From Proteiniphilum sp. UBA5384 (GTDB lineage Bacteria > Bacteroidota > Bacteroidia > Bacteroidales > Dysgonomonadaceae), in assembly GCF_002410825.1 (NCBI RefSeq), contig NZ_DHOS01000047.1:72022-136021 (forward strand): a DNA stretch of 64,000 bases. The letters run 5' to 3'. Below, in pieces: positions 26,518 through 36,400 of the stretch. Under the pieces are notes generated by a model. The model ran no database searches and had not been told where the DNA came from. It saw only the letters and a program-made list of their open reading frames with translations. Both the position numbers and the translations under genes were made by a program. Within the stretch, counting starts at the first letter, position 1; each line of letters starts with the position of its first letter.

Positions 26518-27939
26518 TTATTTCTTAAAAGTAGTCACCAGATCACCGTTGTACCATACTTCCAGGTATTCATCTCCTCCGTCAGGCTCAGTATTTAATG
26601 TGTAAGTTTCCGAAGCGGTGAGTTCCAGCGCATCCGCTTCCACCCCGTTTTTGAATGTTTTTTCATTAGAACCATCGCTAAATCTATATGGATCAATTGT
26701 TTTTAAAACTATCCCATGCGGGGCACAGGCAAGTATCGTGTTGCTGATGGTAATGTTTGTTCCGTCCACTTCCACATTGTAACCATAGCCCATGTAGAGC
26801 GATTTGCTTACTTTCACCCACGGGTCTATCTCGTAGAAGATTTCAATTTTCTGCAGGTTCTTGATCGTGAATTTATAGTGCCGATTACGGTAGATATTGT
26901 AGTCGGGTTTGTCTGTAAGGCCGCCGGTTGCGAATTTCAAATAATCGTCGAAGGGTTTTACCGGTGTCACATCCGGGTCGGTACCGGGAATTCCATAGGA
27001 AACGATGGGAATTTCATAGACGGCGCCGTCCGTGGTTTTCACCGAAAAATAATTCATAGGCTTATGGTCGGCCGCCCCTGTCCACGTGGAGGAAGTGGGG
27101 AGCAGCGCTTCCGGCATATAGTAGAGATAGGTGCTGCCACCGGCTGCTGCAGGCGCCAGCGTCGCATCGGCATGATACTGGGGCGAAGGGATGGGTGGAT
27201 TCTGTTCAACCAGGCTGTATTGGCGGAAAGCATTGTGGTATTTCACTTCGGCGATGGCCAGGTCCGTTCCGCTAAATACCAATTCCAACTTCGCTACCAT
27301 GCGCGTAAGCATTACATAGGGTTCTTCGGTTTCAATGCCGCTACCCGTCAGGATAGCCACTGTGCCTCCCTGCGTATATTTCGGCTTGAACGGTAGCGGT
27401 TGGTAGATTGACCCACCTGCCGGGATAGGTTGGTTGCGGTACACACGTGCCATTGGAAAACCGTTATCGTAGTTCGCTCCTGAATAATGCATGTGATCCA
27501 GGTCGCGAAGGGTGTCCATAAACGTATTCATTTCCTCCCTGGTGGTAATACTTTCCAAAGTGCTTTTCAATCCCGGCAGGTTGGCCACGAAATAGAAGTC
27601 GCACGTTTGCCCGGCAGTCAACTCTGCCGTAAAGGCATACGTGGATTCTCCACTCCCGAGACTATTCTTAAAGTACGGGGCACCCACTATGTCGCCGGTG
27701 CTGCTGTCGAATATCAGCATGGCGAGATGGTGTACCTTGTCTTCGTAAAGGGTGACATCCGTATTGATGGAAGGGGTAGCTCTTAACCTGCTCGTGACTT
27801 GAGTCGCCCGCACGTTCACCGAGAGGTAGACCTTCATTTCATTACCGGATTCTTTTTCGTCGTAAATAAGCTTGTCGCACCCCGCGAAGGCGAGGATGAG
27901 AGCGGTAAGCATTATATATTTCATCTTTAATTGCATCAT
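26518..27939 (-). CDS. Fimbrillin-superfamily accessory subunit lipoprotein
   Basis: A 473-residue lipoprotein with lipobox ALILAFAGC. The N-terminal region has VYLSVNVRATQVTSRLRATPSINTD, then VHHLAMLIFDSSTGDIV, the usual first strands of type V pilus subunits. LTRMVAKLELVFSGTDLAIAEVKYHN is the characteristic middle strand. The two Met codons at 27939 and 27936 follow an AAGGAAAG element on the minus strand, favouring the early start; Met at 27924 is an alternative. It sits 29 bases behind the Mfa2-like gene. I take it as a tip or adaptor subunit. Confidence 0.75.
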   Translation of the reverse strand: MMQLKMKYIMLTALILAFAGCDKLIYDEKESGNEMKVYLSVNVRATQVTSRLRATPSINTDVTLYEDKVHHLAMLIFDSSTGDIVGAPYFKNSLGSGESTYAFTAELTAGQTCDFYFVANLPGLKSTLESITTREEMNTFMDTLRDLDHMHYSGANYDNGFPMARVYRNQPIPAGGSIYQPLPFKPKYTQGGTVAILTGSGIETEEPYVMLTRMVAKLELVFSGTDLAIAEVKYHNAFRQYSLVEQNPPIPSPQYHADATLAPAAAGGSTYLYYMPEALLPTSSTWTGAADHKPMNYFSVKTTDGAVYEIPIVSYGIPGTDPDVTPVKPFDDYLKFATGGLTDKPDYNIYRNRHYKFTIKNLQKIEIFYEIDPWVKVSKSLYMGYGYNVEVDGTNITISNTILACAPHGIVLKTIDPYRFSDGSNEKTFKNGVEADALELTASETYTLNTEPDGGDEYLEVWYNGDLVTTFKK

Positions 27940-27968
27940 GATCTTTCCTTGATTTTAAATATCAGGAG

Positions 27969-28976
27969 TTAATTTCCCAAAGAAGTACTATAGCTATGTA
28001 CTTGCCAGTCGTTTATCCAGATGTCGCAACTCATATGTGTCCAGCATGTCACGCAGGCGTCGCGGATGACAAACCTGATGGTGAAATCGTTGTCACAGTC
28101 GAGGTTCACCCCTCCTTTTTCATCCGCTGTCAACAGGATGCTGCCGATCAGGTCGCCATCAAAGAACGAACCCTCTTCTTCGTCATCTTTATAAGAAAGA
28201 TAAAGATTGTTGAAGAATCCGGTCTTCAAGTCGAGCAGGTTATAATTCCAGGTGACTGTTTGGTTGCCGTTGCTTTCGTTGACGCTATACGCCGGAGCGG
28301 AGTCGGATGTATATTTCAATACCTCCTTGCCGGCCGGCATGGAGCCGTCTATATTGATCGTTCCATTGGCGGCGGATACTTCCGCGTCCAGGTCCTTAAT
28401 ATCTTTCTCCTCCATGGAGGCCTTGTCGAATTCCACCACCAATGTAATCCGGTTGGTTATCTCCTGCAGGTTTACGGCGGTATATTCATAGAAGCTGGCA
28501 TATTCTGAAGGGTCGGGCAGGAATACCACGGGACTTTCGCCCTGCCATACCCGTGTGCTGCTCAGGTTGGCAGCCACGCCGGAGGCAGTTTTCAACGTGA
28601 GCATCACATCCTTTTTCGTGGTGGTGCCGTTAATGAAAGAACCCAAGGTGAAATTATCATTCACGCCGGCCCATGCCACAAAAGAGAATTTCCCGTCAGA
28701 CACGGGCATCAGTACATTGTAGTCACGGTCCAGTGTCACATTATTTTGCGTGACGGAAGTAGCCAGCCTGTCGTTTTCATCAAACGCGAACAGGGTAAGC
28801 GAGGCAACGCTCCCCAAGAACGTTGAATCTGACGCACAAGGTGTCATTGAGTAGAATTTCACATATACACCTTGGGGACAATCGGCCAGATCATCATAGA
28901 TCAGAGAGTCGCAACCCCAGAAAATTGTTCCCAACGCGAACAGCGTTATCAATATCTTGTTTTGTAAATTCATCAT
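27969..28976 (-). CDS. FimB/Mfa2-family fimbrial anchor subunit
   Basis: A 335-residue lipoprotein with lipobox IFWGC. The N-terminus DSLIYDDLADCPQGVYVKFYSMTPC is the signature opening of FimB/Mfa2 proteins, which anchor the fimbria in the outer membrane and limit its length. Further family features are ASLTLFAFDENDRLATSV, GKFSFVAWAGVNDNFTLG, EITNRITLVVEFDK, and a C-terminal FTIRFVIRDACVTCWTHMSCDIWINDWQVH. It is the first gene after the terminator that follows the major subunit gene, so it is likely made in smaller amounts. Confidence 0.88.
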   Translation of the reverse strand: MMNLQNKILITLFALGTIFWGCDSLIYDDLADCPQGVYVKFYSMTPCASDSTFLGSVASLTLFAFDENDRLATSVTQNNVTLDRDYNVLMPVSDGKFSFVAWAGVNDNFTLGSFINGTTTKKDVMLTLKTASGVAANLSSTRVWQGESPVVFLPDPSEYASFYEYTAVNLQEITNRITLVVEFDKASMEEKDIKDLDAEVSAANGTINIDGSMPAGKEVLKYTSDSAPAYSVNESNGNQTVTWNYNLLDLKTGFFNNLYLSYKDDEEEGSFFDGDLIGSILLTADEKGGVNLDCDNDFTIRFVIRDACVTCWTHMSCDIWINDWQVHSYSTSLGN

Positions 28977-29078
28977 TCGTTGCGTTTTGAAAGTTGTTTC
29001 AATTAATGTTTGTCGTTTTTTCCCGGGGTGTCATGAATGCAAGAATGCTGTATCTGTCGGGAAAATGTGTTGTTGTTT

Positions 29079-29119
29079 AAAAACCCGGGAGAGTCTTCGG
29101 GGAGTTTCCTCCCCCGGGC
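29079..29119 (-). terminator. GC-rich terminator between major and anchor subunit genes
   Basis: On the minus strand CCCGGG with a GGGAG extension pairs with CTCTCCCGGG, followed by TTTTT. The inner part contains a second hairpin, GGAG-GAAA-CTCC. It lies in the 172-base gap after the major fimbrillin. Its placement suggests partial termination, so that the major subunit is transcribed in excess over the downstream anchor and tip genes. Confidence 0.75.
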
Positions 29120-29148
29120 ATTTTGATTATTCTAACGTTTGTGTGTTA

Positions 29149-30762
29149 TTAAATTCCGAGATCTACTTCATAAGAATGGACATCCCATTCTAATACAGTC
29201 ACATCCACACTCATGAATGTCTTGGGAGTAGTCAACGGTTCTTCCGGATCAATCGGGTTGGGACCTTCCGGACCTTCCGGTTTCGGGTCGGGATTTCCAC
29301 CATCTTCAGGAGATTTCGGGTTATCCGGATCTTCGGGGAACAAGGGGTTCCAGTTGGTTCCGATGGTTTTGAAACCGGTGATATGGATGTGATAGATGTT
29401 GTTCCTTATTACCGGAGAATTGTACCAGTCAGGAACTTCATCGGGATTTACCCACGCATAATAGATCACTTTGCCACCCACATACTTGTTGGCTGTTTGG
29501 GAAGAAAGGACTACAGTGGGATCGGGACCGTTCACATCATATACGGTTTGGGTTGAGGCATTTTCGTTTTGATAAAATTTACCGTCTTCACCTAACCAGA
29601 ATGTTCCATCACTGTATGTGGCGACTGAGTCTGCGTCGGCAAATTTAGCGGGGGTGAATTTGGCCCTTACCATCACGTAAGCGGTATTCCCTTTCTTATA
29701 ATTAGATGTTTCTTCAACGCCAACTTCATGTGTATTGGGAAGGATGAACTTACCTTTCAGGATGCTTTCAGTCCCAATTGCAGGAGCTGTACTGTAATCC
29801 GTAATATTCGGCACAGGTGTGCCGCCAAACTGGGTTGCGGCATCATAGTTTTCGTAAAGACCGGAATAGTCGTATTTTTCACCTGCATCAGCAATGAAAT
29901 CGCCATTTACACCGGGCACCCATCCATAATTGGGAGTTTCCCAAGTCGGTTTTCTTTGTACATAGAGTGAATTTTCGCCCTGTGCCAATACCCAGGTGAT
30001 ATCACTTACATCACCAAGTTTATCTGAACCATCGGCGGTAGGCACAACATAACTATCTGCTTTTGTCGTGACCATCACGCGTGCCACTGCCCTTTCCACT
30101 TCAAGGCTTACCCGGTTTGCTCCTGCAAGGGTTTCAGACTCATCCACACCTGCTGCAACAGTGATGCTTTTAGGTTCGACGTTGGTCATCATAATTTCAT
30201 CTTTACCGGCATTCACTCCAGCCAGTTTCATCGCGGAGGTATTCACTGTAAAACTGCCTGCTTCATAGAAAGAGTTTTCCAATGCAAGGATATTCGTATA
30301 TTTTGTTTTAAAGCTGCCCGCACTGGTGAGGGTACCGCTAAGTCCCGTAACACCCAAATAAGTTTTAGCATCGGCCTTGGCATTTACCAGCACAAATACC
30401 TCCTTCAAACCGGCAGAGGTTTCAATGGCAGCTTCTATCGTCTTTGGTGTAACCACATCGCCTTCCATTTCATACGCTTCTCCGGCACCTACCTTATATT
30501 CTTTATAGGCAACCTCGGTAAAATCCGAAACAAAAACGATGATGGAAGTGATTTCGTCGTTTCCTCCCCATTTGCCTACATAGTTATAATCATTCGGTAA
30601 TGCGCGGGTTTCGGCATTTTTCGCCAACCTCAGCGAGACACTCACATGGGTATCACCTTTCTTGCCACCTTGCGGGACGTCGATGTCGTCGCTGTTACAT
30701 GCCGTAAACCCCACTCCGAGGGCTACTACGGCCATCAATAATAATTTACTTAATTTCTTCAT
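29149..30762 (-). CDS. Mfa1-like major fimbrial subunit lipoprotein
   Basis: A 537-residue lipoprotein precursor (Cys22 in FTAC). LRLAKNAETRALPNDYNYVGKW contains the Arg53-Ala54 site where Arg-specific proteases mature Mfa1-type subunits for donor-strand assembly. The core shows ITSIIVFVSD, LKEVFVLVNAKADAKTYLG and RVSLEVERAVARVMVTT, as in Mfa1. Near the end lies a Pro/Glu/Asp/Gly-rich linker of about 40 residues (residues about 470-515), before a final strand ending in TVLEWDVHSYEVDLGI. It is the third gene of the operon and is followed by a terminator, consistent with high expression. Confidence 0.88.
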   Translation of the reverse strand: MKKLSKLLLMAVVALGVGFTACNSDDIDVPQGGKKGDTHVSVSLRLAKNAETRALPNDYNYVGKWGGNDEITSIIVFVSDFTEVAYKEYKVGAGEAYEMEGDVVTPKTIEAAIETSAGLKEVFVLVNAKADAKTYLGVTGLSGTLTSAGSFKTKYTNILALENSFYEAGSFTVNTSAMKLAGVNAGKDEIMMTNVEPKSITVAAGVDESETLAGANRVSLEVERAVARVMVTTKADSYVVPTADGSDKLGDVSDITWVLAQGENSLYVQRKPTWETPNYGWVPGVNGDFIADAGEKYDYSGLYENYDAATQFGGTPVPNITDYSTAPAIGTESILKGKFILPNTHEVGVEETSNYKKGNTAYVMVRAKFTPAKFADADSVATYSDGTFWLGEDGKFYQNENASTQTVYDVNGPDPTVVLSSQTANKYVGGKVIYYAWVNPDEVPDWYNSPVIRNNIYHIHITGFKTIGTNWNPLFPEDPDNPKSPEDGGNPDPKPEGPEGPNPIDPEEPLTTPKTFMSVDVTVLEWDVHSYEVDLGI

Positions 30763-30830
30763 GTTTTGAAAATTAAAAATGAATAATAATGTCTGGTCTC
30801 TAAAATTTATTTTGTCTTTATGTTGTTTGG

Positions 30831-32288
30831 TTATTTTTCAGATGCTTTCCGTAGCTCCTCGAGGTTTTTGCGGGCATCATTGTCACCTTGTCCGGCGGCC
30901 TTGTCGAAGTATTCCTTCGCCTTGTCGAAGTCGCCCTTGCGTGCGTGCGCCACGCCAAGGTTGTTCCATACCTTGGGATTGTCACCGATCTTGTTCATCC
31001 TTGCGATGGCAGCATCCATATTGCCAACTTCGATATCGGCCGATGCGGAATTGAGGATGGCGATGTCGCTGTCGGGATAGAGCCGCACGGCGATGTCGAA
31101 TACCTCGCTGAACTCGGCACTTTCCACCGGGTAGCTCTGTGCCACCAGGTACATTTCGTTTAGGCTTAATAGTTTAGGGTTGACATTGATGATCTCTTTC
31201 GCCTCCTCCACATCAAATCCGCGCACGTTGTAGGCCACCACATATTCGGTGCGGCGTAACGACGGATAGTAGTCGTTGAGTAATGTACGGTAAGTTGCAC
31301 CTGCCGAGAGTTTCATCAGCTCGGCGTCACGGGCGTCAGGGTTGGATACCCGGTCGATAATATCGAGCACCGCCTGCTTGTCTGCCAGAGAAGATGCAGC
31401 CACCGCCTTACGTAAGCCTTCCCAGTCTTCACCATGTCCGCCGACTGTGAAGCGGTTGCGAGCGATATCGAATTTCGACACTAAGTAGTCCGCGAACGCC
31501 TTGGCACGGTTTTCGGCCAGCATCTGATTGTGTGGCGCACTTCCCTCGGGAGAGGCGTAACCGTCGATGGTGAACTCGGTAATTTCCAAATCGGCGTTGT
31601 TGCGGATATCGTTCACGATCCGGTCTACTTCATTAAACTTGGCAGCGTTGTCCTTATAGTCCCGGCGGAGTTCCCAGCGGTCCACCGCAAAGTTGAAGGT
31701 GGCGGTATGTCGGTCACTCCTGACTTTCTCCTCTACCTCGGGCATGATATATGTCAGCCTATATACCGGGCTGTAGGGTGCCGGAAGGATATTTCCTACA
31801 AGCAATTGCTCACCTTCGAGGCCCATGCAGTCGGCACACCCCGACACCTCGTGTACTAATGATAGCGACGCGTCCTGCATCCACTCACGGAAGGGCACCT
31901 CCATGGTATAATGTACCGATTGGCTGGTGTTGTTCCTGCGCGTTAGCCATGCTACCGGTTTGCCGGCCAATGGGAGTTTTTCTCCCAGCTGCTGCTTGCG
32001 GTTCAGTATCTTATTACGCTTCTTGCCAGCCACTACCACGGGCTCAAGAGCTACCTCGTCGAGGTTGTTGGCATTGGATCTTAACACGGGAGTCAACACT
32101 AACATGTTGTTATTCTTCATTCGCAATGCGTCCATCGAAATATCGAACGAAACGGAGAGCCGGTTCTGCTGTTTCACCGTCAACAGATTCTCTATCGCGA
32201 TCCCCGATAGGTCTGCATCCTGGGCATAAGCCCCCGGAATGGCCGTGAAGAATGCGATGATAAGGTATATGATATTCTTTGTCTTCAT
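30831..32288 (-). CDS. DUF3868 protein with OmpA-like domain and TPR-like C-terminus
   Basis: A 485-residue exported protein with a signal peptide ending in GAYAQ. The N-terminal DUF3868 region (about 25-200) has LSVSFDISMDALRMKNNNMLVLTPVLRS. A central OmpA-like domain (about 210-340) has NADLEITEFTIDGYASPEGSAPHNQMLAENRAKAF, probably binding peptidoglycan. The tail (about 370-480) has TPR-like helices including KVWNNLGVAHARKGDFDKAKEYFDKA. This gene type is a regular partner of DUF3575 and Mfa-like fimbrillins in Bacteroidales, probably anchoring or regulating the assembly. A paralogue occupies the same place in the second fimbrial locus. Confidence 0.87.
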   Translation of the reverse strand: MKTKNIIYLIIAFFTAIPGAYAQDADLSGIAIENLLTVKQQNRLSVSFDISMDALRMKNNNMLVLTPVLRSNANNLDEVALEPVVVAGKKRNKILNRKQQLGEKLPLAGKPVAWLTRRNNTSQSVHYTMEVPFREWMQDASLSLVHEVSGCADCMGLEGEQLLVGNILPAPYSPVYRLTYIMPEVEEKVRSDRHTATFNFAVDRWELRRDYKDNAAKFNEVDRIVNDIRNNADLEITEFTIDGYASPEGSAPHNQMLAENRAKAFADYLVSKFDIARNRFTVGGHGEDWEGLRKAVAASSLADKQAVLDIIDRVSNPDARDAELMKLSAGATYRTLLNDYYPSLRRTEYVVAYNVRGFDVEEAKEIINVNPKLLSLNEMYLVAQSYPVESAEFSEVFDIAVRLYPDSDIAILNSASADIEVGNMDAAIARMNKIGDNPKVWNNLGVAHARKGDFDKAKEYFDKAAGQGDNDARKNLEELRKASEK

Positions 32289-32298
32289 TTCCGCTTTC

Positions 32299-32880
32299 TT
32301 ATTTAATGATGTAAATTAATGATACCGCCGCCTTGGTCACGCCCCAGTAGTTATATTTGCCCTTGTCGAGCTTGGTGCCGCACTTGGCGCAGGGATACTT
32401 GTCGTAATGGATGCGCGCGTAACCGCCGCCGATGCCGGCCTCCAGGTTCCAGCGGGGACTTAACAGCCACTGGTAGCCGTAACTGATGCCGCCCCCGTAG
32501 AGATACCCCTCATAGCGGTTCTCCTTGAATTTGTCCAAGCGCCCCAACGGGATGTCCCATTCGCCCACGTTGAACTGCGCTCCGTGGGCATGCAGGCCGA
32601 AGAAGTGGCCGTTGAACACGTCGCAGGTCCACCAACGTAACTCGGGTTGTGCCAGCCAGTGCTTGATTTTCTTGTTGTCGGAAAAGGTGAACGGGTTGAG
32701 GCCTGCACCCAGCTCCAGGGTCATCTTACGGCTTAATGCCATCTCCAACGCCAGGTTGGGAGTGGCGGTAGCATCGTAAAGAAGATTGTTTTTTATTGCC
32801 ACCTTTTGCGCGAATGCTCCCGGAAGGGAGGCCGCCAGCGCCAAAATGACTAAAAGAAACTTGTGACTAATCTTGTACAT
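32299..32880 (-). CDS. DUF3575 outer-membrane protein, first gene of fimbrial operon A
   Basis: A 193-residue secreted, probably beta-barrel protein with a signal peptide ending in GAFAQ. Family features are VAIKNNLLYDATATPNLALEMALSRKMTLELGAGLNPF, QPELRWW and GGGISYGYQWLLSPRWNLEAGIGGGYARIHYDKY. A CAKCG cysteine pair precedes WGVTKAAVSLIYIIK. It is 10 bases upstream of the DUF3868/OmpA gene. Its paralogue in the second locus keeps the same motifs, including the cysteine pair. The molecular role is unknown, but the gene order is constant around Mfa-like fimbriae. Confidence 0.87.
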   Translation of the reverse strand: MYKISHKFLLVILALAASLPGAFAQKVAIKNNLLYDATATPNLALEMALSRKMTLELGAGLNPFTFSDNKKIKHWLAQPELRWWTCDVFNGHFFGLHAHGAQFNVGEWDIPLGRLDKFKENRYEGYLYGGGISYGYQWLLSPRWNLEAGIGGGYARIHYDKYPCAKCGTKLDKGKYNYWGVTKAAVSLIYIIK

Positions 32881-32960
32881 AATATATTTATTAATTGATA
32901 TACTAACTCAGTAGCTTTTAACGGAATATTCTTTGCATACTATTTTTATGAGACAGCGCG

Positions 32961-33440
32961 TCATATAGCTCTTTTAGAAAGTCTGTCTTTTTGTGGAGAA
33001 ACACCGAATTTTTTGGTGTATGTATTCACTAAGTGCGATACATTCTTGAAACCATACATTCTGGATATCTCGGTAATGGTGAAGTCCGACTTAAGTACAA
33101 GCGGTTGTATCTCTTCTATTTTTTGGTCGAGCATCCATTTATAAGGTGTTTCCCCAAAACATTTTTTGAAATGGCGTGTAAATGTCTTTAAACAGTCATA
33201 ACCACACATTTTTGCCAACTCCTTGATGCTTTTTGCCGACATATAGTTGCTCAGTACACTATCCTCGAACCGTTTTGATTTTGATGTGCGAGGAATCAGT
33301 TTCAGAAGAACGACCTCTTTGTCGGGTGATGTGGTTATCTTACTTTTCATCCCGTCGGAGAAGGTGAAGGTGCAGGATGCCACATCCGTCAGCAAATACT
33401 TGCTTTCGGTCTCTTTCCTTATTTGTTCATTCACTTCCAT
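32961..33440 (-). CDS. AraC-family transcriptional regulator lacking a sensor domain
   Basis: A 159-residue DNA-binding protein. The C-terminal part (about 60-150) contains two helix-turn-helix motifs of the AraC type: SIKELAKMCGYDCLKTFTRHFKKCFGETPYKWM and TITEISRMYGFKNVSHLVNTYTKKFGVSPQ. The first 55 residues are too short for a usual ligand-binding domain. It lies 80 bases upstream of the DUF3575 gene on the same strand, and is therefore the nearest candidate regulator of fimbrial operon A. Whether it is co-transcribed with the giant gene upstream is open; the gap is 59 bases. Confidence 0.85.
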   Translation of the reverse strand: MEVNEQIRKETESKYLLTDVASCTFTFSDGMKSKITTSPDKEVVLLKLIPRTSKSKRFEDSVLSNYMSAKSIKELAKMCGYDCLKTFTRHFKKCFGETPYKWMLDQKIEEIQPLVLKSDFTITEISRMYGFKNVSHLVNTYTKKFGVSPQKDRLSKRAI

Positions 33441-33499
33441 TCAATCCTTTTTTTTAGTTCACCATATAGTTTTACGAATCAACCATGCCAATCATTTTA

Positions 33500-36400
33500 T
33501 TATTCTATGATTACTCTCCTTGCATCGGTAATCTCCGCATTCTGCAAACGGACGACATAGATACCCTTGGAGAGACTGTCGATGGTCTTTTCCCCGCCCG
33601 CTTTCACTTCTATCCGTTCCTGAGGAGCCTCTATACCCGAGATAAATGCTGAACAGTCGTTTTTGCTCCGGTTGGTGATTATTATTTTTCCGTCGGCTGT
33701 GGTCGTGACGTTGATCAGTTCCTCGTCGGGCGAGAGTTGTGAGAGGGGTGTCTCATTCAGCAAACGGAAACGGTTTGCTGTTTCTCCCTTTTTCGTCTCG
33801 AAAGTGTAGGATACACCGTTATGTATGCGTTCCCTGGTCTTTGTTACCTCGTCGTATAAATAGACTTCTGCGTTTTTCAACTGTTCAGACAACGAGAATT
33901 CCAGCGTGTATTTGCCATCGGCATCGGCTACAAATCCTACGGATGTATTATGTATGTCGGGTACAGTAGCCACCTGCAATTTGCTGTTATCGGACGCCGA
34001 CACATAGAGTTGGGCTATTCCGTCCTCTTCCATTTTCCTGCCGTCCCAACCGCTGTCGAAGCCGTGGGTGGTTCCCTGCTTGTTGAATATCCATATCCGG
34101 TCGGCGGATGCCGTTCCGATGATGTCGATGCGTACGAAAGGCAATGGTTGCACGGTGGAGGTTTTTCCCGCCGGAGCCGGTATCGATGCCGAACGGGTGG
34201 CAATCTTGTTGCCCGTTGCATCATTAATCAATTCGTTCTTTACTAACTTTTTATAGTCGATGGTGAGCATCGTCGCCGGATCGGCGAATACCATAAAGGA
34301 GTGGGTCGAGGGAATCATGTTTGGCAAATCTACTTGCCCGGCAAGGTTGATGGGTACAGCCAGATACTGTCCTGCGGCAAGACCGTCTGCAGTTCCGCCG
34401 TTGAGTTTGCGCCACTGGTCGCGTGTTCCCGTATTGAAAAGATACACCGTCTTGTCGCCAATTTCGGTTGAGAACTGCAATGCCTCGGAATTGATGGGTA
34501 TTGCCGCCGTGAAGGAGTTACCCACCAAGTTGGCACCTGAATAGTTCACCATCGGTGTTTTCGAGAGTGTGACAAGGGCGTTGCCCACGTTGAGTGTTCC
34601 CTTGAAATCATAGATATGAGAGGGCGGGATAGTGGCGTTATGGGTAATCTGGTAGCCTTTGAACTTCTGCATGGGAGAAGCAGGTGTGATCCATTTGTTG
34701 CCGTTGGTCGGTTCCGACCACTGGTTCACCGTTTCGTTTCCGGTGGCGGGAAATGCCGCCTGCTGTACCGGAATGCCGAAGTACTGCCACTGGTTGCGAT
34801 AAAAACCGCAATTGTCGCATTCATAAGCCTTGTTGTAAAATTCCACGATTGCCTGCACATTTGAGTTGCTTTCGGGGTTGGCGAAGATAAGCGTACCGTT
34901 TGTCTCTTTGTTCTCGGGATCCGCTTTTACCCTGATGGTTCCGGCTGAAGGATTACCATCTTTCACTTCACCGTTTACCACCAGTTGGTTATCGGTGGTA
35001 ACCCACAAATCCTTATCGGAATCGTTGATTAGGTCGCCGATGATGCGGTCCTGGTCGAGCAGCAGGTGATTCTTCGCAGGACCCTGTCCATTGCCCCCAC
35101 CCAGCGCGCCGTTGTTGGCGGCGGTGGCAAACTCGATGTCTTCGCCTTCGCCGGGCACATAGTTGGCCGTCCAGTTACCGGTTTTAGCCCAGTCGGTATC
35201 GATGGTGCCGTGCCAGTAGTTGGAGCCGATAAGGGTAATGGTGACAATCGTTTCGTCATAAGCCGTACAGGTACCTTCCACCGCATATTTGAACTGGTAG
35301 GTTCCTCCCGGCATGTTTTTTACATACCACATATTGCCGAACAGGAAACCGGTATCGTTCATATCCATCCATTCTCCGTGCTTGTCGTATTCTCCTTCCA
35401 GATAATCGAACAGGTTGACCAGCCCGTCATCGAAATCGCTCCGCGCGATGGTGACTGTCTTTCCGGTGCCCGCATGTGCGTCGTTGGTGATGGAGGGTTT
35501 CAAGTCGAAAGAAATAGTCGTATTTCCGTCGCTACTGCACCAGTTGGAATTGGATGGATAGCTTAGCCGTGCTTCGTACAGACCTTTGTCGGCTTCGGCA
35601 TCGTAAGGGGCAAATGGGTAATAATGGCCTGTAATGCCGGTGGGTGTCCCATTCTTATACCATTCCACCGTAAGGAACGATGCGCCGTTGACATACAGCC
35701 GTCCGTCATTGCCTTCGCACAGCTCCTGCGACTTGATGACCGGCAGTTTGTTGGTAATCAGTTTCAGGTTGGCGGTGAGTGCGTCGCCGCACTTCGAGTC
35801 GGTAATCCTTACGGTGTATTCTCCCGGGGCAAGACCGGTGAAGACGGGGTCGTTTCCGTTGTTTACGGGGAATGCCTGTCCGTCCTTGCTGATAATTTCA
35901 TATTTGAGATCGCCCACGCCCGTGGCATCTATCAGCAAGTTATAGGTTCCGTATTCACAGCCGATGGTGTAATAGTCGTTCAGGGCGATGGATCCTTCGG
36001 GGATGGTGAACCTGTCCAGTTCAAACCAGATATTGGGACATTCCGTGTCCGTATAGTTATTAGTACCACCGACGAAACGAGATAACACAGGAAAGGTGAT
36101 TACCCGGAAATCGCCGGACACGTAGAACGGTGTATTAGTTGAGAATTTCATGCAGGATTCATTGCGAATCGGTACATCGCCGGTAACCGCCGTAGTGGGA
36201 TGCCCCCAGGCATTCTTTTCCGGATACCATTTCTGAAGATAATATGAATTTGAAGCGTTATTTGAACTGGTCATGGTAGCCGATGCCGCTACGGTAAAAT
36301 AGCTTCCGCAATAACGGGTGTATGAGACATTTGAGGATGTCAATTCTACTACCTTGCTCCGGAGGGACACTGTCTGTGTAATCTCCTCTCCGCAACTGTT

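Noticed and set aside
26716..27396. 226-residue plus-strand frame inside a fimbrial subunit gene
   Set aside because: Antisense to a coding sequence with lipobox and family motifs; His/Arg/Val-rich reverse translation.
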